Source: Komarekiella atlantica HA4396-MV6 (GTDB lineage Bacteria > Cyanobacteriota > Cyanobacteriia > Cyanobacteriales > Nostocaceae). Taken from it: DNA of 64,000 nt. The first letter of the stretch is position 1. Each line of letters starts with the position of its first letter. The notes below the pieces were generated by a model, which saw only the letters and a program-made list of their open reading frames with translations, searched no databases and was not told the DNA's origin. Of the stretch, positions 18,959-28,245 are shown in pieces. The stretch covers positions 1-64,000 of the forward strand of contig JAHHHK010000004.1 of NCBI GenBank assembly GCA_019359395.1. Direction: 5' to 3'. The position numbers and the translations under genes are program-made.

Positions 18959-19972
18959 ATGGAAGTTATTTTTAAAGTCATTCGGCAACAAGAAAATTCC
19001 TCTCCTGTTGTGCAAACTTACCTTTTAGAGGCCGAATCTGGCAATACAATCCTAGATTGTCTCAATCGGATTAAGTGGGAGCAAGATGGAACATTAGCGT
19101 TTCGCAAAAATTGTCGCAATACGATTTGTGGTAGCTGTGCTATGCGAATCAATGGGCGTTCAGCTTTAGCTTGCAAGGAAAATATTGGCAGTGAACTTGC
19201 TAGATTACAACAGATACCATCATTAGCAAGTAAAGCAAGTGACGTTCCAGAAATCACAGTGGCTCCTTTAGGTAATATGCCCGTGATTAAAGATTTAGTT
19301 GTGGATATGAGCAGTTTTTGGAATAATTTAGAAACAGTAGCTCCTTATGTGAGTACAGCCGCGCGACAAGTGCCAGAAAGGGAGTTTTTGCAAACACCAC
19401 TAGAGCGATCGCAACTCGATCAAACTGGCAACTGTATTATGTGCGGTGCTTGCTACTCTGAGTGCAATGCCCGTGAAGTAAATCCAGATTTCGTTGGCCC
19501 CCACGCCCTAGCCAAAGCTTACCGGATGGTAGCAGATTCTCGCGATAGCAACATTGAAAATCGCTTAGAAAGCTACAACGAAGGCACTAAAGGAGTGTGG
19601 GGTTGCACGCGTTGTTTATACTGCGACTCAGTTTGTCCAATGGAAGTCGCACCCCTAGAACAAATCACTAAAATTAAACAAGAAATTCTCACACATAAAC
19701 AAGCTGACGACAGTCGCTCAATTCGCCACCGTAAAGTATTAATAGACTTAGTTAAAGAAGGTGGTTGGATTGATGAACGTCAGTTTGGTTTACAAGTTGT
19801 CGGTAACTACTTTCGAGATCTCAAAGGTTTACTTAGTCTTGCACCTTTAGGTTTCAGGATGTTATGCCGAGGTAAGTTTCCCATGTCATTTGAACCTTCC
19901 CAAGGAACGCAACAAGTGCGATCGCTAATCGAATCTGTGCAACAAGAAGAGGGACTGGGGACTAGGGATTAG
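18959..19972 (+). CDS. sdhB: Succinate dehydrogenase / fumarate reductase iron-sulfur subunit
   Basis: 337 aa from the ATG at 18959, where family homology begins (MEVIFKVIRQ); an in-frame TTG at 18848 would add 37 unrelated residues. The N-terminal [2Fe-2S] domain has CRNTICGSC (C52, C57, C60) and C72. The C-terminal part has CIMCGACYSEC and CTRCLYCDSVCP for the [4Fe-4S] and [3Fe-4S] clusters. It is longer than the E. coli subunit, as usual in cyanobacteria. It passes electrons from SdhA to plastoquinone at the thylakoid membrane. SdhA is not adjacent, which is common in cyanobacteria. The last few codons (GLGTRD) lie inside a heptamer repeat. Confidence 0.92.
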   Translation: MEVIFKVIRQQENSSPVVQTYLLEAESGNTILDCLNRIKWEQDGTLAFRKNCRNTICGSCAMRINGRSALACKENIGSELARLQQIPSLASKASDVPEITVAPLGNMPVIKDLVVDMSSFWNNLETVAPYVSTAARQVPEREFLQTPLERSQLDQTGNCIMCGACYSECNAREVNPDFVGPHALAKAYRMVADSRDSNIENRLESYNEGTKGVWGCTRCLYCDSVCPMEVAPLEQITKIKQEILTHKQADDSRSIRHRKVLIDLVKEGGWIDERQFGLQVVGNYFRDLKGLLSLAPLGFRMLCRGKFPMSFEPSQGTQQVRSLIESVQQEEGLGTRD

Positions 19973-20029
19973 GGACTAGGAAAAAGTTTTCCAAATACCC
20001 AATACCCAATTCCCAATTCCCAATCCCCA
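19951..20029. repeat. STRR module: heptamers, palindrome, inverted heptamers
   Basis: GGGACTG, GGGACTA, GGGATTA, GGGACTA run from 19951 to 19978. A GGAAAAAGTTTTCC palindrome (19979-19992) follows, then five CCCAAT-type heptamers (19998 onward). The whole can fold back on itself and separates the convergent sdhB and lipoprotein genes. The same architecture occurs at 23074-23227. Confidence 0.85.
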
Positions 20030-20032
20030 ACT

Positions 20033-20557
20033 TCATCGCGGTTCTTGAGGTATATTCAACGGTTGTCCAGAACGGTTATACACTAAAATATCCCACTGCC
20101 CGTTATTACTAGATTCAAAAGCAATCCTACTACCATCAGCGCTAATTGTAGGGTTGCGGACTTCTGCTTGCAGATTAGTAGTCAAATTACGTAACTGGCG
20201 TGTTTCCTGGTCGTAGAGAAAAATAGCTGATCGCCCTTGACGACTAGCAGCAAACACAATATGGCGACCATTTTCAGAAACACTCGGATGAGTTGCGATC
20301 GTATCCAAGGAGTTTAAACCTGGCAAATCAACCAAATTACGAGTTACCGTATCAAACATATAAACATCTTGACTACCCCGTCGGTCAGAAACAAAAACAA
20401 TGTATCTCCTAGAAATTTGAGGTTCTAATTCCGAAGCTAAACTGTTAAGACCTCTACCCCCTGGATCAAAGGGATAATTCAACAGGCGAGGGTAGCCAAA
20501 ACATCCACTCAGTAAACCTGAGCATATAAATGTAGGTATAAAAATAAAGGGTTTCAT
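20033..20557 (-). CDS. Short TolB-like (PD40) propeller lipoprotein
   Basis: 174 aa. Signal peptide with lipobox LLSGC (lipid-modified C19). It then has three PD40/WD40-like blades with the telltale YIVFVSDRRGSQDVYMFD, HIVFAASRQGRSAIFLYD and RIAFESSNNGQWDILVYN. Three blades make only half a propeller, so it may dimerise or pair with the paralogue at 20666. It should sit in the periplasm on a membrane. Role unknown; TolB-like proteins bind other proteins. Same strand as the paralogue, with an STRR between them. Confidence 0.75.
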   Translation of the reverse strand: MKPFIFIPTFICSGLLSGCFGYPRLLNYPFDPGGRGLNSLASELEPQISRRYIVFVSDRRGSQDVYMFDTVTRNLVDLPGLNSLDTIATHPSVSENGRHIVFAASRQGRSAIFLYDQETRQLRNLTTNLQAEVRNPTISADGSRIAFESSNNGQWDILVYNRSGQPLNIPQEPR

Positions 20558-20569
20558 ATATCACTCACC

Positions 20570-20618
20570 AGTCAAGAGTCAAGGGTCAAGAGTCAAGAGT
20601 CATTAGTTATTGGTCAAT
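20570..20618. repeat. STRR heptamer array (AGTCAAG type)
   Basis: Seven contiguous heptamers: AGTCAAG twice, GGTCAAG, AGTCAAG, AGTCATT, AGTTATT, GGTCAAT. They lie between the two lipoprotein genes. Confidence 0.9.
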
Positions 20619-20665
20619 TGTAATTTTTCTTCCTCTGCTCCTCTGCCCCCCTGCTCCCCCTGCCC

Positions 20666-21226
20666 CTACGGAGGCGAACCAACGGTTGCACCGTTAGGAA
20701 TATCTAACTCTATATTCGGCCCCCGGTCTAGTACTTCAATATCCCACTGACCACGGCTAGCGGTTTCAAAGACAACATAACGTCCATCTGGGCTGATATT
20801 AGGTTTTCTTACCCAGCCGCGATAGGTTGGAGTGAGGATTTGCGACTGTTGCGTAGCACGATCGTAAAGCGCCACTACTGGTCTACCTTGGTCACTAGTA
20901 ATATAAGTAATGTAACGCCCGGTATAGCTCAAACTTGGACTTTCAGCAATTGTTTCCGGTCGATTTAAGCCCGGTATACGAATCAACCTTTGCTCCTCCA
21001 AGTTGTACACCAGCAGTTGATGATTACCATTTCGATTAGATACGAACGCTAAAAAGCGCCCATTTCCACTCAAACCAGGTTGCTCCTCGGTGTAGCGACT
21101 GTTGAGGGAAGTAGGCCCTACAGGAATATCATTAGAATTACAAGCTACAAGTAAACTTATCAAGCTAAAAATCAGGCTCCAATGAATTGGTCTTTGGAGC
21201 CAAAATGTAGACGTAAATTTTTTCAC
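20666..21226 (-). CDS. Short TolB-like (PD40) propeller lipoprotein, paralogue
   Basis: 186 aa. Signal peptide with lipobox LLVAC (C29), then three blades: FLAFVSNRNGNHQLLVYN, YITYITSDQGRPVVALYD and YVVFETASRGQWDIEVLD. The blade pattern and length match the downstream paralogue, so the pair arose by tandem duplication. Probably co-transcribed. The function is not assignable beyond a surface or periplasmic propeller fragment. Confidence 0.75.
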   Translation of the reverse strand: MKKFTSTFWLQRPIHWSLIFSLISLLVACNSNDIPVGPTSLNSRYTEEQPGLSGNGRFLAFVSNRNGNHQLLVYNLEEQRLIRIPGLNRPETIAESPSLSYTGRYITYITSDQGRPVVALYDRATQQSQILTPTYRGWVRKPNISPDGRYVVFETASRGQWDIEVLDRGPNIELDIPNGATVGSPP

Positions 21227-21273
21227 CTCAACTGTGTTCCGTCGTCTCTCAGTCTCCCTGCACCCTGGCTATT

Positions 21274-22182
21274 TTAAACATTATCAAAATCGGTTGAATT
21301 ATCTGGCTCCTCATTTGGTTTTTCAATCGGATTGTAAGGTACATATTCAGTTGGTATCGCCTCATCATCTTCGCGCACTCTTCGAGAAGACGAGTCAGTT
21401 GGCGGACGACGCCTTTTTGGTCTGCTAGGAGCAACATCATCTTCGCGACTTTCGGGTCGCTGGGGCCCGTTATTGCTACGACGAGAAGGTTTTCTAACTT
21501 CCCCGCCTGAACTGTCCCAATCATCAACTTCCCTAGGCGAAGAACCCCAATTCTCCTCTTCAAAGTTGTCATAAGTACGATTTACTGGACGCCCAGAATT
21601 ACGCCGACGCCCTCTATCCCCGGCTTCTGTACTTTCGTTGCTTTTGCGGCGTTCTGGACGACGGGGAGATTGATCCTCGTAGTAGTTATCACGAGATGAA
21701 ATTTCATCCCTGCTAGCCCGAATCCGGGGACGTACAGGACGTTCCTCTTCTTCATAAGGCAGTGGCTCAAAGTCATCTTCCATCTCAGCCTGATACTTTC
21801 TGCGATCATTGTACGAATAGCGATCGCTTACTGGTCTGTCTTCGTCCACAATCGGAGTGTTGCGCTTAGCTTGCTGAGTAGCAATACTCCGCAAGCGAAT
21901 ACTTTCAACAGCAAAAAACACAGTTGTGCCGACTAAAAGCAACTGACCAAATTGTAAAATGGGGTCTAGTCGCCATCCTTGGAAGATGAGAATGAAACCG
22001 CAAAGTAAGCCCACTGCGGCAAAAAAGATATCTTGATCTCTTGACAGTTCGGGACGCACAGTGCGGAGAAAATACAGTGCTGCCCCAGCCACAGCCAGGA
22101 AAATTCCTAGAATACTGGCTGAGTTTGCCCCAAAATTTACCTGAGCCAGAACACTGGCTGAGTTCAGCCCAAAATTTATCAT
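21274..22182 (-). CDS. ycf66: Ycf66-family protein
   Basis: 302 aa. The first 100 residues hold three hydrophobic segments (around 22-40, 52-68, 75-92), including ILGIFLAVAGAALYFLRTVRPE, typical of Ycf66. A long, charged, Arg/Glu/Ser-rich and probably disordered tail follows. The N-terminus contains a 13-residue direct duplication (NFGLNSASVLAQV then NFGANSASILGIF). Ycf66 is kept in cyanobacteria and some plastids; its role is unknown. It lies downstream of psbX on the same strand, a known cyanobacterial neighbourhood. Confidence 0.85.
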   Translation of the reverse strand: MINFGLNSASVLAQVNFGANSASILGIFLAVAGAALYFLRTVRPELSRDQDIFFAAVGLLCGFILIFQGWRLDPILQFGQLLLVGTTVFFAVESIRLRSIATQQAKRNTPIVDEDRPVSDRYSYNDRRKYQAEMEDDFEPLPYEEEERPVRPRIRASRDEISSRDNYYEDQSPRRPERRKSNESTEAGDRGRRRNSGRPVNRTYDNFEEENWGSSPREVDDWDSSGGEVRKPSRRSNNGPQRPESREDDVAPSRPKRRRPPTDSSSRRVREDDEAIPTEYVPYNPIEKPNEEPDNSTDFDNV

Positions 22183-22260
22183 TGCTGTTTTCCCAATATC
22201 AAATCTATGTTAGCGAGTCACAATTAAAATCACTACTCTAATTAGGCGCAATACATTAAA

Positions 22261-22293
22261 GCTTCAAAGCATCTGGTAAAGAAGCTCTGAAGC
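22261..22293 (-). terminator. Hairpin between psbX and ycf66
   Basis: GCTTCAAAGC (22261-22270) pairs with GCTCTGAAGC (22284-22293) with one mismatch. On the leftward strand it is followed by TTTAAT. It may end or attenuate the psbX transcript before ycf66. Confidence 0.5.
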
Positions 22294-22429
22294 TGTCCAC
22301 CGAAAGCTAAAAAAGCCGATGTGTGTCAACTACAACCGCCCTTAAGGGGAAAAATTGCTGCGCTTGGTGCAATTAGATAAATAGCTGACAGACAATCGGG
22401 TATAAGAGTCCAAGCGACTCCCCCAAACA

Positions 22430-22549
22430 TTATGAACGCTGGATTTTATCTTTCTGGCTAATGAAAATTAGACCAACTGTAGCAGGGATAACTACAATTG
22501 CAGCACCAAAAACCAAACTCCAAAGAAAATTTGCTAAAGAAGGCGTCAT
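22430..22549 (-). CDS. psbX: Photosystem II reaction centre protein X
   Basis: 39 aa, found by translating the gap: it begins [17 protein letters not shown], passes through a single membrane helix (about 9-30) and ends SQKDKIQRS. Both ends and the length match cyanobacterial PsbX. The protein is a peripheral single-helix subunit of photosystem II near cytochrome b559 that helps quinone exchange. The leftward ATG at 22549 is preceded by GGTTGAG. The start region is shared with divergent yggT. Confidence 0.95.
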   Translation of the reverse strand: MTPSLANFLWSLVFGAAIVVIPATVGLIFISQKDKIQRS

Positions 22550-22780
22550 AGTTCTCAACCTTTTTTTACACACTTCATAATAATTCTAATGGTGTATCAC
22601 TTTCTTGAGAAGCCTCTGAACCTGAGCGACCAAACTTGATAACCGCCATCACAAATCATTGTTAATCCGTATGAGGGATTGAAATAAAATAATAAAGAGG
22701 GTGCTTTACAAAGCTTAAAATTTTCTGGCGATGCCGTTCGCCCAAGTTCTTCCTTTATTCACAGATAGTTACTCAAACTG

Positions 22781-23074
22781 ATGACTGGTGCTAACCTGAC
22801 TGCTTGGATTCTCGGCCCTGTGTTGGGACTGATGACGTTTTTGTTTATTTTTCGCATAATTCTCACTTGGTACCCCCAAGTAGATCTAAATCGTTTGCCC
22901 TTTAATTTAATAGCTTGGCCTACTGAACCCTTTTTAGTACCGATGCGAAAGCTAGTACCACCCATAGGTGGAGTAGACATTACTCCGATCATTTGGGTTG
23001 GTATCTTCAGTCTGGTGCGAGAAATTTTGCTAGGTCAACAAGGATTGCTGACCATGATGTCTCGTGTGAGTTAG
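22781..23074 (+). CDS. YggT/Ycf19-family membrane protein
   Basis: 97 aa with two hydrophobic segments (about 7-30 and 66-84). The family pattern FRIILTWYPQVD...PTEPFLVPMRKLVPPIGGVDITPIIW is complete. Relatives (Ycf19, CCB3, YlmG) act in thylakoid/plastid cytochrome b6 maturation or nucleoid and membrane organisation. It diverges from psbX. Its stop codon merges with the first heptamer of an STRR module. Confidence 0.85.
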   Translation: MTGANLTAWILGPVLGLMTFLFIFRIILTWYPQVDLNRLPFNLIAWPTEPFLVPMRKLVPPIGGVDITPIIWVGIFSLVREILLGQQGLLTMMSRVS

Positions 23075-23227
23075 GGATTGGGGACTGAGTATTAGGTATT
23101 AGGTATTCTATTAGTTGTTGGGTATTTAAGTATTGGATCTTAAAGATTAGATATTTTAGGTATTGGAAAAATTTTCCTCAGTCCCCAATTCCCAGTTCCT
23201 AATTCCCAGTCCCCAATCCCCATTGCC
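23074..23227. repeat. STRR module between convergent yggT and accC
   Basis: GGGATTG, GGGACTG, AGTATTA, GGTATTA, GGTATTC run from 23074. Then come a spacer, the palindrome GGAAAAATTTTCC, and seven inverted heptamers (CAGTCCC, CAATTCC, CAGTTCC and so on) to 23227. Same order as at 19951-20029. Confidence 0.85.
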
Positions 23228-23270
23228 CCTTATCCCCAAAGGGGGCCCCGAGTTCCCCAGTCCCCAATCC

Positions 23271-24614
23271 TTAGCTATTCATCTCCTGAACAAAATTGGT
23301 ATAGATATTACCCTGTAAAAACTGCGGAGTTTCCATAATTTTTTGATGGAACGGGATGGTAGTAGGAAGTCCGGTGATGGCACACTCCCGCAGTGCGCGT
23401 TTCATCCGGTTAATGGCGGTTGGTCGGTCTGGCCCCCAAACAATTAACTTGCCAATCAGAGAGTCGTAATAGGGGGGGATTTGGTAATCTGTGTAAACAT
23501 GAGAATCAATCCGCACACCGGGGCCTCCAGGAGGCAGATAACCGCTGATACGTCCAGGAGAAGGGCGAAAGTCATGGTCAGGGTCTTCAGCATTGATCCG
23601 ACATTCGATCGCATGACCCTGCAAAACTACTTGATCTTGGGTAAGCTGAAGTTTTTCTCCTTGAGCAATTCGGATTTGCTCAACAACCAAATCTACCCCT
23701 GTAATCATCTCTGTTACTGGATGCTCGACTTGAATCCGGGTATTCATTTCCATAAAGTAGAATTTACCGGATCTATCTAAGAGAAACTCAATGGTTCCCG
23801 CCCCAGTGTAGTTGATAAACTGGGCAGCTTTGACAGCAGCTTGTCCCATTTTATCTCGCAGGTCAGAATCGAGAGCAGGGCTAGGGGCTTCTTCTAGTAA
23901 TTTTTGATTCCGACGCTGAATCGAGCAATCCCTTTCACCTAAATGAATGACATTACCGTAGTTATCTGCCAAAATTTGAAATTCAATGTGGCGCGGACGT
24001 TCAATAAATTTTTCTATATAAACGCCAGAATTGCCAAAAGCTGCTTCTGCTTCTCCTTGGGCTGCCATAAATAGTTTGACAAATTCGCTTTCAGCACGTA
24101 CCAGACGCATACCTCTTCCACCGCCACCTGCTGTAGCTTTGATCATTACTGGATAGCCAATATCTTTAGCGAATGACAATCCTTCTTGCTCAGACTCTAC
24201 CAATCCTTCACTACCTGGTACAGTTGGCACTCCAGCCCTTTGCATGGTTTCTTTGGCAGTGGATTTATCCCCCATTCGCCTTATGGCTTCTGGAGTTGGG
24301 CCAATAAAGGCAATATGATGGTCAGCACAAATTTCTGCAAACCGGGCATTTTCTGCCAAAAAACCGTAACCAGGATGAATGGCGCTGGCATTGCGTGTCA
24401 ATGCGGCAGCAATAATATTGGGAATATTCAAATAACTTTTACTGCTGGCAGGTTCGCCAATGCAAACAGCTTCATCAGCAAGCTGGACATGGAGAGCATT
24501 ACGGTCAACAGTGGAGTGAACCGCAACTGTCGCAATTCCCATTTCTTCACAGGCGCGGAGAATGCGAAGGGCGATTTCTCCCCGATTGGCAATTAATATT
24601 TTGTCAAACTTCAT
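23271..24614 (-). CDS. accC: Biotin carboxylase subunit of acetyl-CoA carboxylase
   Basis: 447 aa, standard length. [18 protein letters not shown] opens the biotin-carboxylase fold. The ATP-grasp part shows [14 protein letters not shown], the carboxylase motif [20 protein letters not shown], and the catalytic [14 protein letters not shown]. It carboxylates the biotin on BCCP with ATP and bicarbonate, the first step of fatty-acid synthesis. Other acc subunits are elsewhere. Confidence 0.97.
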   Translation of the reverse strand: MKFDKILIANRGEIALRILRACEEMGIATVAVHSTVDRNALHVQLADEAVCIGEPASSKSYLNIPNIIAAALTRNASAIHPGYGFLAENARFAEICADHHIAFIGPTPEAIRRMGDKSTAKETMQRAGVPTVPGSEGLVESEQEGLSFAKDIGYPVMIKATAGGGGRGMRLVRAESEFVKLFMAAQGEAEAAFGNSGVYIEKFIERPRHIEFQILADNYGNVIHLGERDCSIQRRNQKLLEEAPSPALDSDLRDKMGQAAVKAAQFINYTGAGTIEFLLDRSGKFYFMEMNTRIQVEHPVTEMITGVDLVVEQIRIAQGEKLQLTQDQVVLQGHAIECRINAEDPDHDFRPSPGRISGYLPPGGPGVRIDSHVYTDYQIPPYYDSLIGKLIVWGPDRPTAINRMKRALRECAITGLPTTIPFHQKIMETPQFLQGNIYTNFVQEMNS

Positions 24615-25030
24615 TTTCTAGTTTCGATATCAGTACCAGTAGATTGTCATTTTCTTCCATCCAATTTGAAATAAAACTTCCGTTATATTTCAAATTATGA
24701 CAGGAGTTTCCAACCTTCATATTCAGCAGAGTATAGGATCGGGCTTGCTGCCTCTACGGGTCTTAACTAGAGTAGCAACATTGCTGCTGTCAAGCTTTGC
24801 CAGGTTCCCAAACTGGGCTGTTGCGATCGCAACAGCGAAACTGCTAGCGCCAAATCTAGAAGATTTTATGCTCTTGCCGAATCCAAGAAAGCGATCGCAC
24901 CATGCCTCTACCCCTTTAAATATCACTTGTGCAGCTGCTAAATTTCTGTTAGTCTGATATCCGCTTTCAAAAAATTTGTGAAACCGTACACTTAAATTAA
25001 ATTTTTGGGAACTTTAACTTAGATATCACC
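24615..25030. other. Intergenic region upstream of accC and tRNA-Leu
   Basis: About 415 bp with two HIP1 sites. An 86-codon open frame at 24697-24957 has no recognisable domain or good ribosome site and is not called. Promoters of the divergent accC and tRNA genes should lie here. Confidence 0.35.
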
Positions 25031-25059
25031 TTACTATAATTCTCTTGATATGCTATATT
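25031..25059 (+). promoter_or_regulatory. Putative promoter of tRNA-Leu
   Basis: An extended -10, TGCTATATT (25051-25059), lies 17 bases after a weak -35, TTACTA (25031-25036). It would start transcription about 12 bases before the tRNA. Confidence 0.45.
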
Positions 25060-25078
25060 CTTTATTTAGGCAATCCAT

Positions 25079-25159
25079 GCGGATGTGGCGGAATTGGTAT
25101 ACGCGCACGCTTGAGGTGCGTGTGCCTTTGGCTTGCGAGTTCGAGTCTCGCCATCCGCA
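25079..25159 (+). tRNA. tRNA-Leu (anticodon GAG)
   Basis: The acceptor stem GCGGATG (25079-25085) pairs with CATCCGC (25152-25158), with discriminator A. The anticodon stem CACGC/GCGTG encloses loop TTGAGGT with GAG at 25113-25115. A long variable arm and GTTCGAGTC T-loop make it a class II tRNA. No CCA is encoded. Confidence 0.95.
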
Positions 25160-25172
25160 TTGTTTAAATATT

Positions 25173-25200
25173 AGTCAAAAGTCAATAGTCAAGGGTCAAA
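25173..25200. repeat. STRR heptamers after tRNA-Leu
   Basis: AGTCAAA, AGTCAAT, AGTCAAG, GGTCAAA in tandem, 14 bases after the tRNA. Confidence 0.8.
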
Positions 25201-25292
25201 AGACCTAAGACTGTTGACTTTCGGCTTTTAACCTAGACTTAGCTCTGAATTTTTATGCTTTTATAGAAATAGGTGAAGTTTTGTAAAAAGCA

Positions 25293-25922
25293 TTGACTAC
25301 TACTTTTACGCCGACAAACAACTTAATACTGCCAGCAGCATGGCATCGCCTCACTCCAATTTGGCAAGGTGGGGAGGTAGTGATTCAACAAGGTTTGTCT
25401 CACACCCAACTGGCACCGACTTGGCAAATGCTACTTTTAGGCGACGGTTCGCCAACAAGACACTTAGAATTGCTGACAGGCAAGCCAACAGAAGTAGATG
25501 TCATTGACATGTCATTGATTGGCATGGATTTAGATGACGCTCCTGACCTAATCCAAGCTGTCCCAGGGCCACGACTACGGCGACAAGTGTGGCTGCGTAC
25601 CCCCTCTGGTCAGCGATTAGCTTATGCCACCTCGTGGTGGGAAGCTAGTCATGTAGATGAGTATCTACAAAATCGATCATTACCAATTTGGGCGAGTTTA
25701 GCCCGTCTCCGCACAGAGTTGTATCGAGATGTCCAAGGAATTTACTACGGTTACTCAGATGCACTACAGTCAGGTTTTGATGAAACTGGGCCTTTTTGGG
25801 GTCGCCACTATTTGTTTTGGCATCACGGACAGCCACTAACTTTAATTTATGAAGTTTTCTCGCCTTATTTAACCAAATATTTGGGGCCTATGCAGATGAG
25901 TGTCGTTAATGCATCGGCATAG
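25293..25922 (+). CDS. Chorismate lyase (DUF98 family)
   Basis: 209 aa, TTG start. Visible blocks are WQMLLLGDGSPTRHLELLTG, PRLRRQVWLRTPSGQRLAYATSWW and GRHYLFWHHGQPLTLIYEVFSP. These are typical of the cyanobacterial/archaeal chorismate-pyruvate lyase family, whose Synechocystis member makes 4-hydroxybenzoate. Product: 4-hydroxybenzoate plus pyruvate, the entry step to plastoquinone. Soluble; no operon partner. Confidence 0.85.
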   Translation: MTTTFTPTNNLILPAAWHRLTPIWQGGEVVIQQGLSHTQLAPTWQMLLLGDGSPTRHLELLTGKPTEVDVIDMSLIGMDLDDAPDLIQAVPGPRLRRQVWLRTPSGQRLAYATSWWEASHVDEYLQNRSLPIWASLARLRTELYRDVQGIYYGYSDALQSGFDETGPFWGRHYLFWHHGQPLTLIYEVFSPYLTKYLGPMQMSVVNASA

Positions 25923-26253
25923 TGCCACACTTAAAACTAATGACTTGCAACTTTGTCAAATTAGGTTATATCCTCAGAGTGCTTGGAATGAAGCATTTCA
26001 CTCTCGGAGAATTTTCGACAGAGGCAACTATCCTAGGAAATTATCCTGCAAAATTCAACACAGCGTGTTAAAAAAGGTAACTAACCATGAAAACACTGCT
26101 TTTGAGACAGTAGAGAAGTTTTATTCCTGAAGTATCATCACATTCAGGGTAGAGAAATTTATGTAATTAGCCGCCCTAGCTAATGGGCAACCTTTTGGTT
26201 GAATCAACCCATTAAGCAAGTAATAAGTTTGCAAGTATGAGGTATAGGTTTCA
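25923..26253. other. Intergenic region with an imperfect hairpin
   Basis: No gene. AATGGGCAACC (26182-26192) and GGTTG...CCCATT (26197-26213) form a hairpin 40 bases before the next ATG. It could be a terminator of the lyase gene or a leader structure of the following gene. Confidence 0.4.
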
Positions 26254-28041
26254 ATGGCACTGCCTATTGTGTCTGTTTCGATGAAGAAAAAAAAGAAACC
26301 ATCTCTGGTGTTAACGCTCTCGTCTGCTGGGTTATTGATTGGTGCAGGGAGTGCAGCATACTGGTTATTAACTCAGGGACAGCCATCTTTTAGAGATTTG
26401 CCAGTAGGTGCAAATATTATTCCTCAAGATGCCCTGTTTACGGTTTCTTTAACAACAGATCCCAGGCAGTGGCAAAAATTGCGGGAGTTTGGGACAAAAG
26501 AAACCCAAGCAGAACTGGATAAAAATTTAGTGCAGTTGCGCGATCGCTTTCTGACTAACAATGGTTATGACTTCCAAAAAGATATCGCTCCTTGGGTAGG
26601 CGATGAAGTCACAATCGCAATTCTTGCCCCTCAAGCAGCGAGTCAACCTGTACCTAAACCAATTGCTACTGATGGAGATGCTGCTAGCAATCAGCAATCG
26701 ATGGTAATGGTGCTGCCAGTAAAAAATTCAGAAATAGCCAAAAACATTTTGGCACAACCCAAAACTCTCAAACAAGGCAAATGGATTGACCGCACATATC
26801 AAGGGATCGCCATCAAACAAAATGAGGGACAATCTGGGGAAAACTTCTCAGCAGCATTACTAGACGGGCGGTTCCTAGTCATTACCGATAATCCTAAAGC
26901 CACAGAAAGAGCAATCGATGCCTATAAAGGTAAAACATCTCTAGCGAGAATTGGAGGCTTTGCCGAAAATTTCCCGAAAATCACCAATTACCAACCCTTT
27001 GCCCAGTTTTACGTCAATGTGCCAACAGCAGCAAAAATAGCTGCTGCTTCTCCAAATCGCCATTTACCTGCTCAAGTTCTAGCTCAACTTCAGAATAACC
27101 AAGGTTTAGCAGGGACAATTACCTTGGAATCAGAAGGAATCCGCTTAAAAGGCGTTTCTTGGCTCAACCCCAATAGTCAGCGTGTACTAGCGGTGGAAAA
27201 CAAAGCTGGAAAAATGCAAAGCCGCGTACCAGCAGAAACCTTGATGATGCTGTCTGGCGGTAACTTACAACGATTGTGGGGAGACTATGTGTTAACATCC
27301 CAAGGAAATCCCCTTTCACCAATATCACCAGAACAACTGCGCGGTGGAGTAAAATCTCTGACCAATCTAGATTTAGATCAGGATTTACTCAGCTGGATGA
27401 AAGGCGAGTTTGCCATCTCAGTGATTCCAACTACCCAAAAAGAAGGTTCATCAGAGGATTTTCGTGCAGGTTTGGTGGTTATGGTACAGGCAAGTAATCG
27501 CAAATCAGCTGAAGCATCCTTACAAAAGCTGGATGATGTCATGAAAAATCAATATCAATTCCAGATCCAAAGGAGGCAAGTTGCAGGTCAACCCGTTATT
27601 AACTGGATTGCACCCTATGGTACACTAACCGCAACCCACGGCTGGTTAGATGAAAATGTCGCTTTCTTAGTTGTGGGTGCTCCCATCTCCAATAAAATTC
27701 TTCCCAAACCCAGCAACCCACTAGCTAATACTCTGCCTTTTCAACAAACAGTTCCTAGAGAACCCAATCCCACAAATGGTCAATTTTTCCTGGATGTGGA
27801 ACGAACTGTGAAAAATTTTCCCCTCCCAACTCTGACCCCCAATCAACAACCTTTACTAGCAGCAACACGGTCAATTGGGGTGACTGCATCTGTCAGCGAC
27901 AACCGTAGTAACCGCTACGATATTTTTTTAGCACTCAAGAAAGCTGGCAAACCAGCTGCTTTGCCTAGTCCAGTCAGCAGTCCCAACAAGGCTGCTATTT
28001 CTCTGCCAATCACTACATCATCTGTAACTACATCACCGTGA
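26254..28041 (+). CDS. DUF3352-domain membrane-anchored protein
   Basis: 595 aa. After a KKKKK stretch comes one hydrophobic segment (about 17-40), then a large soluble domain beginning DLPVGANIIPQDALFTVSLTTDP, the hallmark of DUF3352 in cyanobacteria. The protein ends in a Pro/Ser/Thr-rich tail. The topology suggests a periplasmic or lumenal domain anchored by a signal-anchor. Function unknown. The ATG at 26254 follows AGG at good distance; a second in-frame ATG at 26281, just before the lysines, is an alternative start. Confidence 0.8.
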   Translation: MALPIVSVSMKKKKKPSLVLTLSSAGLLIGAGSAAYWLLTQGQPSFRDLPVGANIIPQDALFTVSLTTDPRQWQKLREFGTKETQAELDKNLVQLRDRFLTNNGYDFQKDIAPWVGDEVTIAILAPQAASQPVPKPIATDGDAASNQQSMVMVLPVKNSEIAKNILAQPKTLKQGKWIDRTYQGIAIKQNEGQSGENFSAALLDGRFLVITDNPKATERAIDAYKGKTSLARIGGFAENFPKITNYQPFAQFYVNVPTAAKIAAASPNRHLPAQVLAQLQNNQGLAGTITLESEGIRLKGVSWLNPNSQRVLAVENKAGKMQSRVPAETLMMLSGGNLQRLWGDYVLTSQGNPLSPISPEQLRGGVKSLTNLDLDQDLLSWMKGEFAISVIPTTQKEGSSEDFRAGLVVMVQASNRKSAEASLQKLDDVMKNQYQFQIQRRQVAGQPVINWIAPYGTLTATHGWLDENVAFLVVGAPISNKILPKPSNPLANTLPFQQTVPREPNPTNGQFFLDVERTVKNFPLPTLTPNQQPLLAATRSIGVTASVSDNRSNRYDIFLALKKAGKPAALPSPVSSPNKAAISLPITTSSVTTSP

Positions 28042-28245
28042 CATTATTGAGATAGGGGAGATCGAGGAGTAGGAAGTAATGTAGTTCAATCAATTCACAA
28101 ATGGGGTAATGCTGTAGTATTTATATCTTCTTCCTTATCGGTTTCATCCCATTTCCCCTTTCCCATATCCCATTGCCCTCTAAGCAGATAGGATCATAAC
28201 AGTCAGAATCCATATTTTAACGAATTCACTGGGGAGAACACTATT

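Noticed and set aside
24697-24957. 86-codon open frame between accC and tRNA-Leu
   Set aside because: No recognisable domain, no Shine-Dalgarno, and it covers the probable promoter region. Possible but unsupported.
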